Assembly (NCBI RefSeq): GCF_028609885.1
Contig: NZ_CP063195.1
Coordinates: 2,460,841 to 2,524,840, forward strand
DNA from: Corynebacterium jeikeium
Lineage (GTDB): Bacteria > Actinomycetota > Actinomycetes > Mycobacteriales > Mycobacteriaceae
Length of the DNA: 64,000 nucleotides
Direction: 5' to 3'
Translations under genes and position numbers: made by a program
Shown: one piece after another, positions 9,036 to 17,342 of the stretch
How the letters are laid out: each line of letters begins with the position of its first letter
How positions within the stretch are numbered: position 1 is the stretch's first letter
Notes under the pieces: generated by a model
The model's input: only the letters and a program-made list of their open reading frames with translations
What the model was told of the DNA's origin: nothing
Database searches by the model: none

Positions 9036-9600
9036 TCTCGGTCCCTCGCCGCACACTCGCCTCCACTCCAGAAGCATTCAGCTGCTTGGCCCCGACGGAC
9101 GTGGCGACGATCTTGTCGGCCACCACCTGCACTCTCCTCGAGTGCAGACCCCACGCGTCGTCCGGAGCTTCGGGGTTGACCTGCTTGGCGTCGATACCAA
9201 GGTTAGGATCCGCCATCCGCAGGCTGCCCTTGATGTCAGTCGACCCAACAATCAGATCCTTCGCGTCCACGCTGTTCTGGCCAGTCGCGCGCAGCGCCAG
9301 GGTCGCCTCGCCGACGGCGGGCAGGTTCGGCACGGTGGTGGAAAGGCACATGTCAGAGGCCTTTGCGTCCTGCAATTTCACGCGTGCGACGGGCAGGTGG
9401 TTGTCACCCTTTAAGTCGTTATCCATGAATAACGAGAACTCTTCGCCCGACATATGCGACATCGTGACGGTAAAGAACGTGCCAGACAGCGCCAGGTTCG
9501 CAGAGATGCCGCCCTTCGCCACAGCCATGCCGGTGCCGGCAAAGCCGACCATCCCGACGGTCAGCGCGACCGCAGCCTTCCGCGGGTTGATGCGTCCCAT
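9025..9600 (-). CDS. DUF6230 family secreted or membrane-anchored protein
   Basis: The 191-residue product has a basic start (MGRINPRKAA) and one hydrophobic segment (VALTVGMVGFAGTGMAVA) that can act as a signal peptide or anchor. A beta-rich domain with ANLALSGTFFTVTMSHMSG and AWGLHSRRVQVVADKIVATSV follows. This is the DUF6230 arrangement, sometimes mislabelled cholesterol esterase. AGGAGG 7 nt before the ATG at 9600 fixes the start. It is the first gene of a two-gene unit with DUF6114. No catalytic triad is seen, so I would not call it an esterase. Confidence 0.75.
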   Translation of the reverse strand: MGRINPRKAAVALTVGMVGFAGTGMAVAKGGISANLALSGTFFTVTMSHMSGEEFSLFMDNDLKGDNHLPVARVKLQDAKASDMCLSTTVPNLPAVGEATLALRATGQNSVDAKDLIVGSTDIKGSLRMADPNLGIDAKQVNPEAPDDAWGLHSRRVQVVADKIVATSVGAKQLNASGVEASVRRGTENAC

Positions 9601-9770
9601 CGCGTACCTCCTGGTGCGAATAATCCTAAATATTGCCTCCAGCATTATCCCTGCGGCTGCCCTGTTCCGCGAATCGGTTGTTGACTTGTTCCTTCATGAT
9701 TCTTGTGGACGCCCCCTAGGCCGCCTGCGCCCGCATCCCAGCCACACAGCACAATTGCGCTCCGGCGTAG

Positions 9771-10382
9771 CCTGGGGGCATGGACGCGGCTGCGGCGGCT
9801 ACTCCCCTGCTGTGCGCTGGAATTACTACGTATTCTCCACTGAAGCACTGGGGTGTTGGTGAGGGTTCCCGCGTGGCTGTTGTCGGCATGGGCGGCCTTG
9901 GCCATGTGGCCGTGAAGTTGGCTGCGGCGATGGGCGCGGAGGTCACGGTGCTGAGCCACTCGAAGTCTAAGGAGGCCGATGGTCTGGCCTTTGGCGCCAA
10001 CCGTTACGTAGCCACCAAGGAGGAGGGTTGGCAGGAGCCCTTCGCTGCGCATTTCGACCTGATAATTAATACGGTCAGCGCACCGCTGGATCCGGCCCCG
10101 TTTATTTCCACCCTCGCGCGCGGCGGGACGATGGTGATGTTGGGATTGCCCCCGGAGAAAATGCAGATCAGCGCCGATGCGCTGATCGGTAAGCGTCGCT
10201 CCGTGGCGGGCAGTGCTATCGGTGGCATCCGGGACACCCAAGAAATGATTGATTTCTGCGCTGCCCACGACATCACCGCGGAAACAGAGGTGATCCCGGC
10301 GGAGGATATCAACACGGCCTATCAGCGCGTGTTGGATTCAGATGTGCGCTACCGCTTCGTCATCGACGTCAACACGATGTAG
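9771..10382 (+). pseudogene. 5'-truncated zinc-type alcohol dehydrogenase remnant
   Basis: The readable frame begins at PGGMDAAAAATPLLCAGITT, which corresponds to the middle of medium-chain alcohol dehydrogenases. It continues through the cofactor site VVGMGGLGHVAVKLAAAMGA to the normal C-terminus (YRFVIDVNTM). The N-terminal catalytic half with the zinc ligands (the GHE region and the four-cysteine lobe) is missing. A TAG stop lies in frame at 9768-9770, and no dehydrogenase N-terminal coding is visible in 9601-9770. An ATG at 9780 could still give a roughly 200-residue protein, but it should be inactive as a dehydrogenase. The family is NAD(P)-dependent and AdhC/YahK-like. Confidence 0.8.
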
Positions 10383-10444
10383 GCGCACTGACCTGACGCA
10401 GTAGTACGAGCAGTGCTTACTGCTCGGTGCCTACCACGCAGTCT

Positions 10445-10816
10445 TTACTGCTCCTTGGCCTGCTCGGCCTCGATCTGCTTGCGCACCTCGTCCATGTCCA
10501 GTTCCTCGGCCTTGGCGATGAGCTCGTTCAGCGCCTTCGCCGGGAGCAGGCCGGACTCGCGGGCCAGCAGAACACCATCGCGGAACAGCATCAACGTCGG
10601 GATCGACTGGATCTGCAGCGCAGCGGAAAGCTCCTGGTTGGCCTCAGTGTCGACCTTGCCGAACACAGCCTCCGGGTGCTCGTCAGAGACCTGTTCGAAG
10701 ATGGGCGCGAAGCGCTTACACGGACCGCACCATTCCGCCCAGAAGTCCAGCACGACGATGCCGTCGCCCTGCACGGTGTCCTGGAAGTTAGCTCCGGTGA
10801 TTTCGATGGTCGCCAT
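10445..10816 (-). CDS. thioredoxin family protein
   Basis: The 123-residue protein has a thioredoxin fold with the classical active site WAEWCGPCKRFAP near residue 30 and the cis-proline region IQSIPTLMLF. It ends in an unusual charged helix of about 20 residues (AEELDMDEVRKQIEAEQAKEQ). AAGGGA lies 6 nt before the ATG at 10816. It is a second thioredoxin besides the one at 54348 and has no reductase neighbour. It is likely a cytosolic disulphide reductase or oxidative-stress protein. Confidence 0.92.
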   Translation of the reverse strand: MATIEITGANFQDTVQGDGIVVLDFWAEWCGPCKRFAPIFEQVSDEHPEAVFGKVDTEANQELSAALQIQSIPTLMLFRDGVLLARESGLLPAKALNELIAKAEELDMDEVRKQIEAEQAKEQ

Positions 10817-10940
10817 TTGTTTCCCTTCGGGTCGATTGTGCTTGTCCAAAAACTTTGTTGTTGGCGCCCCGGTGAAAGGGGGCGAGCATGTTTTCCAACA
10901 TTACGCAACGGTCGCTTTATTCCACGTTAGAGTTCTCACT

Positions 10941-11444
10941 ATGTCTATTTATGACGCCAACGCGAATCCATCTAGCACTTTCAAAATGTACAAGCAGCTT
11001 GCGAACAAACCGTTCGGAAACGGTTTGTTCTCGGCTGCGGCCGGCTTTAAAGCGCCATACTTCCTCACCGTACAGCCTCGTGTACAGGAGCTGCGCCCGG
11101 GCTTCTGCAAGGTTCGGTCGAAGAAGTGGTGGCTGCTGAACAACCACATTGGTACCTTCCATGCCATTGCGGCCTGCAATGTCGCGGAGTTTGCAATGGG
11201 GATGCTGGCTGAGGCCTCGATTCCCAATACGCACCGGTGGCTGCCACAGGGCATGCGCACTCAGTACTTGAAGAAGACGAAGGGCAGCCTGACGGCCACC
11301 GCCACTGCCGAATTGCCGGACTTCGAGAAGATCACTCAGGAGTCTGGCGGACAGACCGTGACGGTGAAAATCCACTTCGCCGATGATGAGGGCAAGGAAT
11401 CCACCTACGCGGAGATTGACATCTGGGTGACGGCCAAAAAGTAG
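10941..11444 (+). CDS. hotdog-fold (DUF4442-type) protein
   Basis: The 167-residue protein carries a recognisable hotdog segment: VQELRPGFCKVRSKKWWLLNNHIGT, then the central helix FHAIAACNVAEFAMGMLAE, then the strand TAEIDIWVTAKK-like end. Related proteins are DUF4442 thioesterase-like enzymes whose acyl substrate is unknown. The ATG at 10941 is the first sensible start for the family. The gene is divergent from the thioredoxin at 10445-10816, with 124 bp between them. Confidence 0.75.
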   Translation: MSIYDANANPSSTFKMYKQLANKPFGNGLFSAAAGFKAPYFLTVQPRVQELRPGFCKVRSKKWWLLNNHIGTFHAIAACNVAEFAMGMLAEASIPNTHRWLPQGMRTQYLKKTKGSLTATATAELPDFEKITQESGGQTVTVKIHFADDEGKESTYAEIDIWVTAKK

Positions 11445-11521
11445 CGCAGATACCTGGTACGTTTGCGCGGCTCCCGGCGACGTACACGGCGTCGTAGCGT
11501 CCGCACCCGCGCGAAGGCTCC

Positions 11522-11944
11522 TCAGGCGCCAGCAAGTAGCGCCCCGCACCACAGCGCGGGGAGGAACACCGCGCAGCAGACCACTGCCATCCCCACCACG
11601 CCTGCAATACGGCGAGCGGGCTGTGGCCGGGTGAAGACTTCCACCATCACCGTGGAGAACGTGGTGAAGCCGCCGGCCAAACCAATGCCAAGCAGGGGAT
11701 ATAAGATGTCCTGCGTCTCGCCTGCACTGGTGGATCCGGCGGCTCCGTCAAGATGCTGCGAGGTGTACCCAAGCACTAAACCCAGCACGACTGTGCCGAG
11801 GAGGTTCACCACCGCGAGGCTCCACAAAGGTGCCCAACCGTGCTTGGACTTTAGGTGAGTATCCAGTACGTAGCGGGCCGCCGCTCCCGTCCCGCCTCCG
11901 AGGGCGACGGCTAACAGCTCAATGAGGGTTGCTCCGGTGTTCAT
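11522..11944 (-). CDS. crcB: FluC/CrcB fluoride channel subunit (second of a pair)
   Basis: The 140-residue protein has four hydrophobic helices, GGTGAAARYVLDTHL near the start, the LVNLLGTVVLG-type NxxGT motif and a GGFTTFSTVMVE signature. These identify the dual-topology fluoride exporter that lowers cytosolic fluoride. Its ATG overlaps the stop of the upstream crcB by 4 bp (ATGA). Paired genes usually make heterodimers with fixed opposite orientations. No fluoride riboswitch was recognised upstream of the pair. Confidence 0.93.
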   Translation of the reverse strand: MNTGATLIELLAVALGGGTGAAARYVLDTHLKSKHGWAPLWSLAVVNLLGTVVLGLVLGYTSQHLDGAAGSTSAGETQDILYPLLGIGLAGGFTTFSTVMVEVFTRPQPARRIAGVVGMAVVCCAVFLPALWCGALLAGA

Positions 11945-12453
11945 CGTGCGCCCCCTTTGTGGGGCTCATGGGGATCCTGGGGCTCGTCGGCGCCGTCGGC
12001 TGCGCGTCGCAGCCGCGCCAGCTCATTCAGATCCCGCCCGAGGCGCAGCCCCATCGCAGCTGCAATTAGACCAAGCGCCAGCGTAAACACGCCGTAGGTT
12101 CCCCCGATGAGGATGGTAGAAGCTGAATCGGTGGTGGCGTCAACAGCCGCAGCAAGCGAGCTAAACGACGTAAAACCGCCGAGCACTCCCGTGCCCCAGA
12201 ACGTGCGACGTGGGTGGGCAGAATCCGGGATCATCCCGACTAAGAGCCCTAAAAGGAGCGCACCCAGGACGTTGACCACCAGCAATGCGATGTCTCCTAG
12301 AGGGATTCCTCCAATGATGTTCAGCGGCGTGGCTGCGCCGAGCACGCGTGTGGGGTCGCCGAGGGCGGGGATCCAGACGGTCAGCGTCCAACGAATAATC
12401 GCCCCCAGCGCGCCGCCGAGGAAAACCAGGGCGACGGGCGGGAGGCGATTCAT
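11941..12453 (-). CDS. crcB: FluC/CrcB fluoride channel subunit (first of a pair)
   Basis: The 170-residue protein has the features GGALGAIIRWTL, NVLGALLLGLLVG and TGVLGGFTSFSSLA, with four hydrophobic helices. The hydrophilic C-terminal tail (RLRRAADGADEPQDPHEPHKGG) is longer than in its partner. The start at 12453 is preceded by TAATAT exactly 7 nt upstream and has no ribosome site, so a leaderless transcript is likely. A TTG/ATG-type extension to 12504 would run through that promoter and is rejected. Function is fluoride export with the overlapping second subunit. Confidence 0.93.
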   Translation of the reverse strand: MNRLPPVALVFLGGALGAIIRWTLTVWIPALGDPTRVLGAATPLNIIGGIPLGDIALLVVNVLGALLLGLLVGMIPDSAHPRRTFWGTGVLGGFTSFSSLAAAVDATTDSASTILIGGTYGVFTLALGLIAAAMGLRLGRDLNELARLRRAADGADEPQDPHEPHKGGAR

Positions 12454-12460
12454 AGGTGCA

Positions 12461-12491
12461 ATATTACCCAGCTGGCAGCGCGACCAGTCAA
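12461..12491 (-). promoter_or_regulatory. leaderless promoter of the crcB pair
   Basis: On the minus strand TTGACT (12491-12486) is followed after 19 nt by TAATAT (12466-12461). Seven nt later comes the ATG at 12453. The spacing places the transcription start at or next to the start codon. Confidence 0.6.
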
Positions 12492-12518
12492 GTTGGGCGG
12501 CCACAACGGCCGATCAGG

Positions 12519-13064
12519 TTAGCTCTGCTTGACGGCGGAAATGTCGAAGTTCAGCGCGATCTTTTCGGAAACAAGCACGCCGCCACCATCAAGAGCGGTG
12601 TTCCACTCCAGGCCAAAGTCACGGCGGTTAATGCTGGTGGAACCCTCGAAGCCGACGCGGGTCTGACCCCATGGATCCTGTACCTCACCGGTGAAATCGA
12701 AGTCGATGGTGACGGGCTTTGTCACATCCTTAATGGTCAGGTCGCCGGTAACGCGGAGGGTGGATTCGCCAGCAGCGGTAATGTCCGTGGAGGTGAAGGT
12801 GATGTGCGGGTACTTCTCCGTGTCGAAGAAATCACCAGTGGTCAGGTGAGCGTCGCGGTCGGCGTTGCGGGTATCGACGCTGTTGACGTCGATCTTGACC
12901 TCGATCTTTGCGCCTTCCAGCTTCTCGCCGGTGGTGGCGGTGCCCTCGAAGTCGGTGAATGCGCCACGAACCTTGGTGACCATGGCGTGGCGGGCGACGA
13001 AACCAATCTCGGAGTGCGCTGCGTCGATCTGGAAGTTGCCGGAGTAGTTGTTGACGTTGGTCAT
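12519..13064 (-). CDS. YceI-like polyisoprenoid-binding protein
   Basis: The 181-residue lipocalin-like YceI protein starts with FQIDAAHSEIGFVARHAMVTKVRG. It continues with VDTRNADRDAHLTTGDFFDTEKYPHITFTS, the family signature, and ends in DVTKPVTIDFDFTGEVQDPWGQTRVGFEG. No signal peptide is seen, so it is probably cytoplasmic. AAAGGTT lies before the ATG. It is divergent from the MarR gene, and the intergenic region carries a RosR-type palindrome. In C. glutamicum a yceI-like gene next to rosR is controlled by hydrogen-peroxide-sensitive RosR, so peroxide induction is the expected regulation. Confidence 0.93.
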   Translation of the reverse strand: MTNVNNYSGNFQIDAAHSEIGFVARHAMVTKVRGAFTDFEGTATTGEKLEGAKIEVKIDVNSVDTRNADRDAHLTTGDFFDTEKYPHITFTSTDITAAGESTLRVTGDLTIKDVTKPVTIDFDFTGEVQDPWGQTRVGFEGSTSINRRDFGLEWNTALDGGGVLVSEKIALNFDISAVKQS

Positions 13065-13134
13065 GTTGAACCTTTCAGTTGGTGTGTCAGTTGATTACTT
13101 CTTTTGATGCGCTGGCCTCAAAGCTACACCCTAT

Positions 13135-13152
13135 TAGTTGATGTATCAACTA
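13135..13152. promoter_or_regulatory. RosR-type operator palindrome
   Basis: TAGTTGATGTATCAACTA is a palindrome with 8-bp arms (13135-13142 and 13145-13152). It matches the RosR consensus I recall from C. glutamicum, TTGTTGAYRYRTCAACWA, at all but one position. It sits between divergent yceI and the MarR gene. A further half-site (AGTTGATTAC) lies at about 13089-13098, nearer yceI. Confidence 0.75.
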
Positions 13153-13180
13153 TTTTGACCGATATGCGATACTGGTGCAC

Positions 13181-13672
13181 ATGACACAAGAAGACACCTC
13201 TCCCCCGCTACACAACGATGCGAACGAGGGAACAAAGTGGCTGAACAGTCGCGAACAGCAGGTGTGGCGAGCGTGGATCAATGCCCACATCCACATCAAT
13301 GCCGAACTAGCGCAGCAGCTGTCGGCGGAAACGTCCCTATCTCTGGCGGACTACGAGGTCCTGGTCCACCTTTCGGAAGCACCGGACCACCAGCAGCGAA
13401 TCGTCGCACTGGCAAACATGATGCAATGGAGCCGTTCGCGCCTTTCGCACCAGATCACGCGCATGTCTAAACGCGGTCTTGTACGCCGTACAACTTGTGA
13501 CGCCGACGGTCGCGGGGCCTACGTAGTCCTGGAACCCGCAGGCCTCGAGGCGATAGCCACCGCCGCCCCCGGCCACGTGGCAAAGGTGCGGGAGCTGGTC
13601 TTCGACCAGCTCAGCGACGCAGAGATTGAGCAGTTCTACGAAATTCTGGCGAAACTAAACGGGAAACCCTAG
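13181..13672 (+). CDS. rosR: MarR-family regulator, RosR-like
   Basis: The 163-residue protein has a winged-helix domain: YEVLVHLSEAPDHQQRIVALANMMQWSRSRLSHQITRM is the helix-turn-helix and RRTTCDADGRGAYVVLEPAG the wing. Only one cysteine (in RTTCDADG, near residue 106) is present; the C. glutamicum RosR redox switch has been linked to several cysteines. The palindrome at 13135-13152, which fits the RosR box, supports autoregulation and control of yceI. I chose the ATG at 13181; GTG at 13175 is in frame. The symbol is by context and operator match. Confidence 0.8.
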   Translation: MTQEDTSPPLHNDANEGTKWLNSREQQVWRAWINAHIHINAELAQQLSAETSLSLADYEVLVHLSEAPDHQQRIVALANMMQWSRSRLSHQITRMSKRGLVRRTTCDADGRGAYVVLEPAGLEAIATAAPGHVAKVRELVFDQLSDAEIEQFYEILAKLNGKP

Positions 13673-13704
13673 GCACTAGGCTCCTAGGTTCCTAGGTTCC
13701 GGCA

Positions 13705-15195
13705 CTAAGGCATGGGGGAGATATCGCGGGCCATGTCGGAGAACTTAGAGAATTGCAGCTGGTTGGCAACAGTCACGGTGCCGATCGGGCCGCCACGGTG
13801 CTTAGCCAAGATAATGTCCGCCTCACCCGCACGCTCATGGTCGGGGTTCTGAGAATCAGGGCGGTTGATCAGCATAACCATGTCGGCATCCTGCTCCAGC
13901 GAACCCGATTCACGCAGGTCAGAGACACGCGGGAGAGCATCGTCACCACGCGACTCCACACCACGGTTCAGCTGCGAAATCGCGATCACGGGCACATTAA
14001 CTTCCTTGGCCAGAAGCTTGAGCTGACGGGAAAACTCCGAGACCTCTTGCTGACGGGACTCCACACGCTTACCGGAGGACATCAGCTGTAGGTAGTCCAC
14101 CACAATCAACTGCAGATCCACCTGTTGCTTCAAGCGGCGAGCCTTGGAGCGGATCTCCATCATCGTCAGGTTCGGCGAATCGTCGATGTAAATCGGCGCA
14201 TCTTCAATCTCACCGATGCGCACCGTCAGCCGATCCCAATCATCGTCAGTCAACTTACCGCCGCGCATGGAGGCCAGGCGCACCTCCGCCTCTGCGGAAA
14301 AGATGCGCATCATCACCTCCGACTTGCTCATTTCCAAGCTGAATAGCGCCGATGCCTTGCCATGCTCAATGGAGGCAGACCGCATGAAGTCCAGCGCCAG
14401 CGTAGATTTACCCACACCGGGACGCGCCGCCACAATCACCATCTGTCCACCGCGCAAGCCATTGGTTAGATCGTCAAGATCCTTAAAGCCGGTGGGGATA
14501 CCCATTTCGATGCCATCTTGGCTTTCCAGCTGCTCGATCTCCCCCACCGTCGATGCGACCAACTCCGCGAAGACCTCATAGTCCTCCTTCGCGGCATCGT
14601 TGGTGATGGCGAACATCTCCTGCTGTGCGCGGTCCACCACGTTGTCTACATCTGCACCCTCGGTGCCCGCATAGCCCAGCTGCACAATCGTGGTACCGGC
14701 CTGCACCAGGCGACGCAACGTGGCCTTCTCTCGCACAATCGAGGCGTAGTAGCCCACGTTTGCGGAGGTCGGAGTCTTTTGGATGATGCTATGCAGGTAT
14801 CCCGCACCACCGATGAAACCCAGCACGCCGTCGCGGTCCAAGCGCCCGCCAAGGATGACTGGGTCGACTTCCTTACCCTCGCCGTAGAGCTGAAGTATGG
14901 CGTCAAAAATAGTCTTGTGCTTCGGCACATAGAAGTCATCGCCGACAAGGACTTCTACGACATCCGCGATCGCGTCCTTGTTGAGCATCATGCCGCCGAG
15001 CACACCCTGCTCAGCCTCCGGGTTCTGCGGCATCTCGCGGACGATCTGCTGGGTGCCCGAACCTCCGCGACGCCCACCGCGGCCACTGCCGAAGTCACGG
15101 CCGCCGACGAAATCCTGGGATCCGCCGAAGTCATCAAACGGCTCGTCGGGCAGCGGGGCGCCGTCGTCGAAGTTCATGCCTGCATTCTTGCTCAT
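13705..15195 (-). CDS. dnaB: replicative DNA helicase DnaB
   Basis: The 496-residue hexameric helicase unwinds DNA at the fork. The N-terminal domain (MPQNPEAEQGVLGGMMLNKDAIADV) is followed by the RecA-like domain with Walker A ARPGVGKSTLALDF, the LIVVDYLQLM Walker B and the EVSEFSRQLKLLAKE region. LAKHRGGPIG lies near the C-terminus. No intein is present, unlike many mycobacterial DnaB genes. A Gly/Asp/Phe-rich 45-residue leader precedes the conserved part. The ATG at 15195 has TAAAGT 7 nt upstream and no ribosome site, so it may be leaderless; starts at 15225 and 15177 are possible. The upstream region holds a cluster of DnaA boxes. Confidence 0.96.
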   Translation of the reverse strand: MSKNAGMNFDDGAPLPDEPFDDFGGSQDFVGGRDFGSGRGGRRGGSGTQQIVREMPQNPEAEQGVLGGMMLNKDAIADVVEVLVGDDFYVPKHKTIFDAILQLYGEGKEVDPVILGGRLDRDGVLGFIGGAGYLHSIIQKTPTSANVGYYASIVREKATLRRLVQAGTTIVQLGYAGTEGADVDNVVDRAQQEMFAITNDAAKEDYEVFAELVASTVGEIEQLESQDGIEMGIPTGFKDLDDLTNGLRGGQMVIVAARPGVGKSTLALDFMRSASIEHGKASALFSLEMSKSEVMMRIFSAEAEVRLASMRGGKLTDDDWDRLTVRIGEIEDAPIYIDDSPNLTMMEIRSKARRLKQQVDLQLIVVDYLQLMSSGKRVESRQQEVSEFSRQLKLLAKEVNVPVIAISQLNRGVESRGDDALPRVSDLRESGSLEQDADMVMLINRPDSQNPDHERAGEADIILAKHRGGPIGTVTVANQLQFSKFSDMARDISPMP

Positions 15196-15698
15196 GTCGA
15201 CCACTTTAGTGGCAGCACCGGACAACCTCGAACCCCGCCCTGTGCCCGCTTTTTGTGCTCACCCGCCCCGTGCGAGAACAACTTGTGAGGGCATTGCAAA
15301 TCAAGTTATCCACAGGCACTGTGAATATACCTGTGGAGGAAATGTGCATAACTTCCAATAGCCCAGGACGGGTTGTGGATAACCTGTGGACAGCCAACGC
15401 CCTCACCTGCACTTTCTTCTATTATCGCAGGTCAGAGGCGTGTGACTGGTGTGAAAACCTCTTTTTTCATCGGTGGATAACTTGGGGATAAACAAACCTG
15501 CAGGCCAGGCGATTGCCCTTCTGTAAACGCCCAGGTCGCCTGAAAGTTCAAAATATTCACGTATTATTCACCTTCGGCGCGGAGTTTTGCACAGCCCTTA
15601 TCCCCTCCTCAGACATTGCCTAATTTTCAGTTTGCTAAGTGGAAGCAAAATATTGGTTCTCCCACGAGACGTCGCCATCGTGAACTAGCCTGTTCCCC
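15196..15698. other. intergenic region with a DnaA-box cluster upstream of dnaB
   Basis: No gene is seen. DnaA-box-like 9-mers are TTATCCACA at 15306-15314 (plus, perfect) and TGTGGATAA at 15374-15382 (minus, perfect). TGTGCATAA at 15343-15351, GGTGGATAA at 15472-15480 and TGGGGATAA at 15483-15491 are minus-strand near matches. TCCACAGG at 15309-15316 and CCTGTGGA at 15330-15337 form an inverted repeat. The core of the small intergenic elements, CTCTGACCTGCG..AATAGAA, also occurs here on the minus strand (15437-15417). Confidence 0.7.
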
Positions 15699-17342
15699 AT
15701 GAACGCAACGCCCGACCACTCCACAGCCGACCAAACCTCCACCGCGACCACTCCCCTGCCCGCCCTCGCAAACGCTAGCGCCGAACACCCCCTCGACCTC
15801 CTTATCGTCGGCGCAGGCCTCTCTGGCATCGACATCGCCTACCACGTCTCCAAAAACTTCCCTTCCTGGAACTGGGCAGCCGTCGATTCCAACTACGACG
15901 TCGGCGGTACCTGGGCCACCTTCCAATACCCCGGAATCCGTTCAGATTCCGACATGGCCACGTTCTCCCTCCCCTTCAAGAAATGGCCACACAAGGGCAC
16001 GCTCGGCTCAGGCAAGCAAATCCGCGACTACTGCCACGAAGCCGCCGCCGAAATCGGCATGCTCGACCGCCTACAACTGTCCACCTGGGTCGAAACCGTA
16101 AACTTCCACACCGACCGCGGACTGTGGGAGGTCACCATGCGCCTCGGTCGCACAGGCCGCGCAAACTCCGAAGGCACCGACGACTCCGGCCTCGCGCAGC
16201 CCACCCTCACCACGTGGACGCGCCGCCTCCACTTCGCCACCGGATACTACCGCCATTCGGAGGGCTTTACCGCGCAAATTGAGGGCGTCGATACCTTCCA
16301 AGGCACCGCCCTACACCCACAACAATGGCCCCGCGACCTCGACGTGCGCGGCAAGAAGGTTACCGTGATTGGCTCCGGAGCCACGGCAATTACGCTGGTT
16401 CCAGCGCTGCATTCGATGGGCGCGGACGTCACGATGCTGCAGCGAACTCCCACGTACATTGCCCCGCTGCCAGAGACGGACACGATCAGCTCCCTCGTCG
16501 GCCTGGGTCTCAGCACACAGCCGGGCACATTCGGCCATCGTTTGGCCCGCAGCCTGCATATTGGGCGCGACATGGCGCAGTACCACCTATGCCAGACATT
16601 CCCCAGCATCGCGAAGTTGGTGTTCCGGGGCTGGAATCGTCTGTACCTGCCCGCTGACGAGGTGCGCCGGAACTTCACTCCCCCGTATGGGCCGTGGGAT
16701 CAGCGCGTCTGCAAGTCCCCCGGCGGCGACTTCTTTAAGGCCGTGCGGGGTGGGGCGCGAGTCGTTACCGACCACATCGACCGCGTTGACGCAGGTGGGG
16801 TGCGATTGCGCTCCGGCGGGTACATCGAAGCCGATGTTTTGGTGATCGCCACGGGGCTGCAGCTTTTGGCCTTTGGTGACGCCAACTTCTCCGTGGACGG
16901 CACTCCCGTACCGACCGAATCTCTGGTGGCTTATCGTGCCATGATGGCCAATCGCCTGCCGAATTTCTCGTACACCATTGGGTATTTGAACCAGTCGTGG
17001 ACGCTGCGCGCGGATATGACTTCGCGCTATTTGGTGCAGCTGTGGAAGGACATGGAAGCGCGAGGCGAGCAGTGGGCTTGCCCGCTGTTGCCCGCCGGAG
17101 AGGCCGCTGACCTGCCGCTTTTGGAGATGTCCAGCGGCTATATTCAGCGGAGCGTGGCGACTCTGCCGCGTCAGGGTGCTGGGGATCCGTGGCGGATGGA
17201 GCAGGATTACATCAAGGAGCGGCGCACCTACACGGGCGCGGACAACAAGCATGACATGGCATTTGGCGTGGAGGCTTTGGAGGCTGCGGCGCCGCTGGCG
17301 GCTGGAGAGGGCGGCGGCGGTGCCGCTGAGCTGCGACAATAG
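15699..17342 (+). CDS. EthA-like flavin monooxygenase (Baeyer-Villiger type)
   Basis: The 547-residue FAD- and NADPH-dependent monooxygenase has LLIVGAGLSGIDIAYHV (FAD Rossmann motif, about residue 30) and the Baeyer-Villiger fingerprint FxGxxxHxxxWP (FQGTALHPQQWP, about residue 197). The second nucleotide-binding motif is VTVIGSGATAITLVPAL. YPGIRSDSDM and PYGPWDQRVC follow the M. tuberculosis EthA pattern closely. Enzymes of this class oxidise ketones and activate thioamide drugs such as ethionamide; the natural substrate is unknown. The N-terminal 28 residues are Thr/Ala-rich and variable. It stands alone, with no EthR-type regulator beside it. Confidence 0.88.
   Translation: MNATPDHSTADQTSTATTPLPALANASAEHPLDLLIVGAGLSGIDIAYHVSKNFPSWNWAAVDSNYDVGGTWATFQYPGIRSDSDMATFSLPFKKWPHKGTLGSGKQIRDYCHEAAAEIGMLDRLQLSTWVETVNFHTDRGLWEVTMRLGRTGRANSEGTDDSGLAQPTLTTWTRRLHFATGYYRHSEGFTAQIEGVDTFQGTALHPQQWPRDLDVRGKKVTVIGSGATAITLVPALHSMGADVTMLQRTPTYIAPLPETDTISSLVGLGLSTQPGTFGHRLARSLHIGRDMAQYHLCQTFPSIAKLVFRGWNRLYLPADEVRRNFTPPYGPWDQRVCKSPGGDFFKAVRGGARVVTDHIDRVDAGGVRLRSGGYIEADVLVIATGLQLLAFGDANFSVDGTPVPTESLVAYRAMMANRLPNFSYTIGYLNQSWTLRADMTSRYLVQLWKDMEARGEQWACPLLPAGEAADLPLLEMSSGYIQRSVATLPRQGAGDPWRMEQDYIKERRTYTGADNKHDMAFGVEALEAAAPLAAGEGGGGAAELRQ

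Noticed and set aside
9025..9600. Cholesterol esterase annotation for the DUF6230 protein
   Set aside because: No GxSxG nucleophile elbow or other lipase motif is visible.
11941..12530. A fluoride riboswitch before the crcB pair
   Set aside because: The transcript appears leaderless, leaving no room for a riboswitch, and no matching motif was seen.
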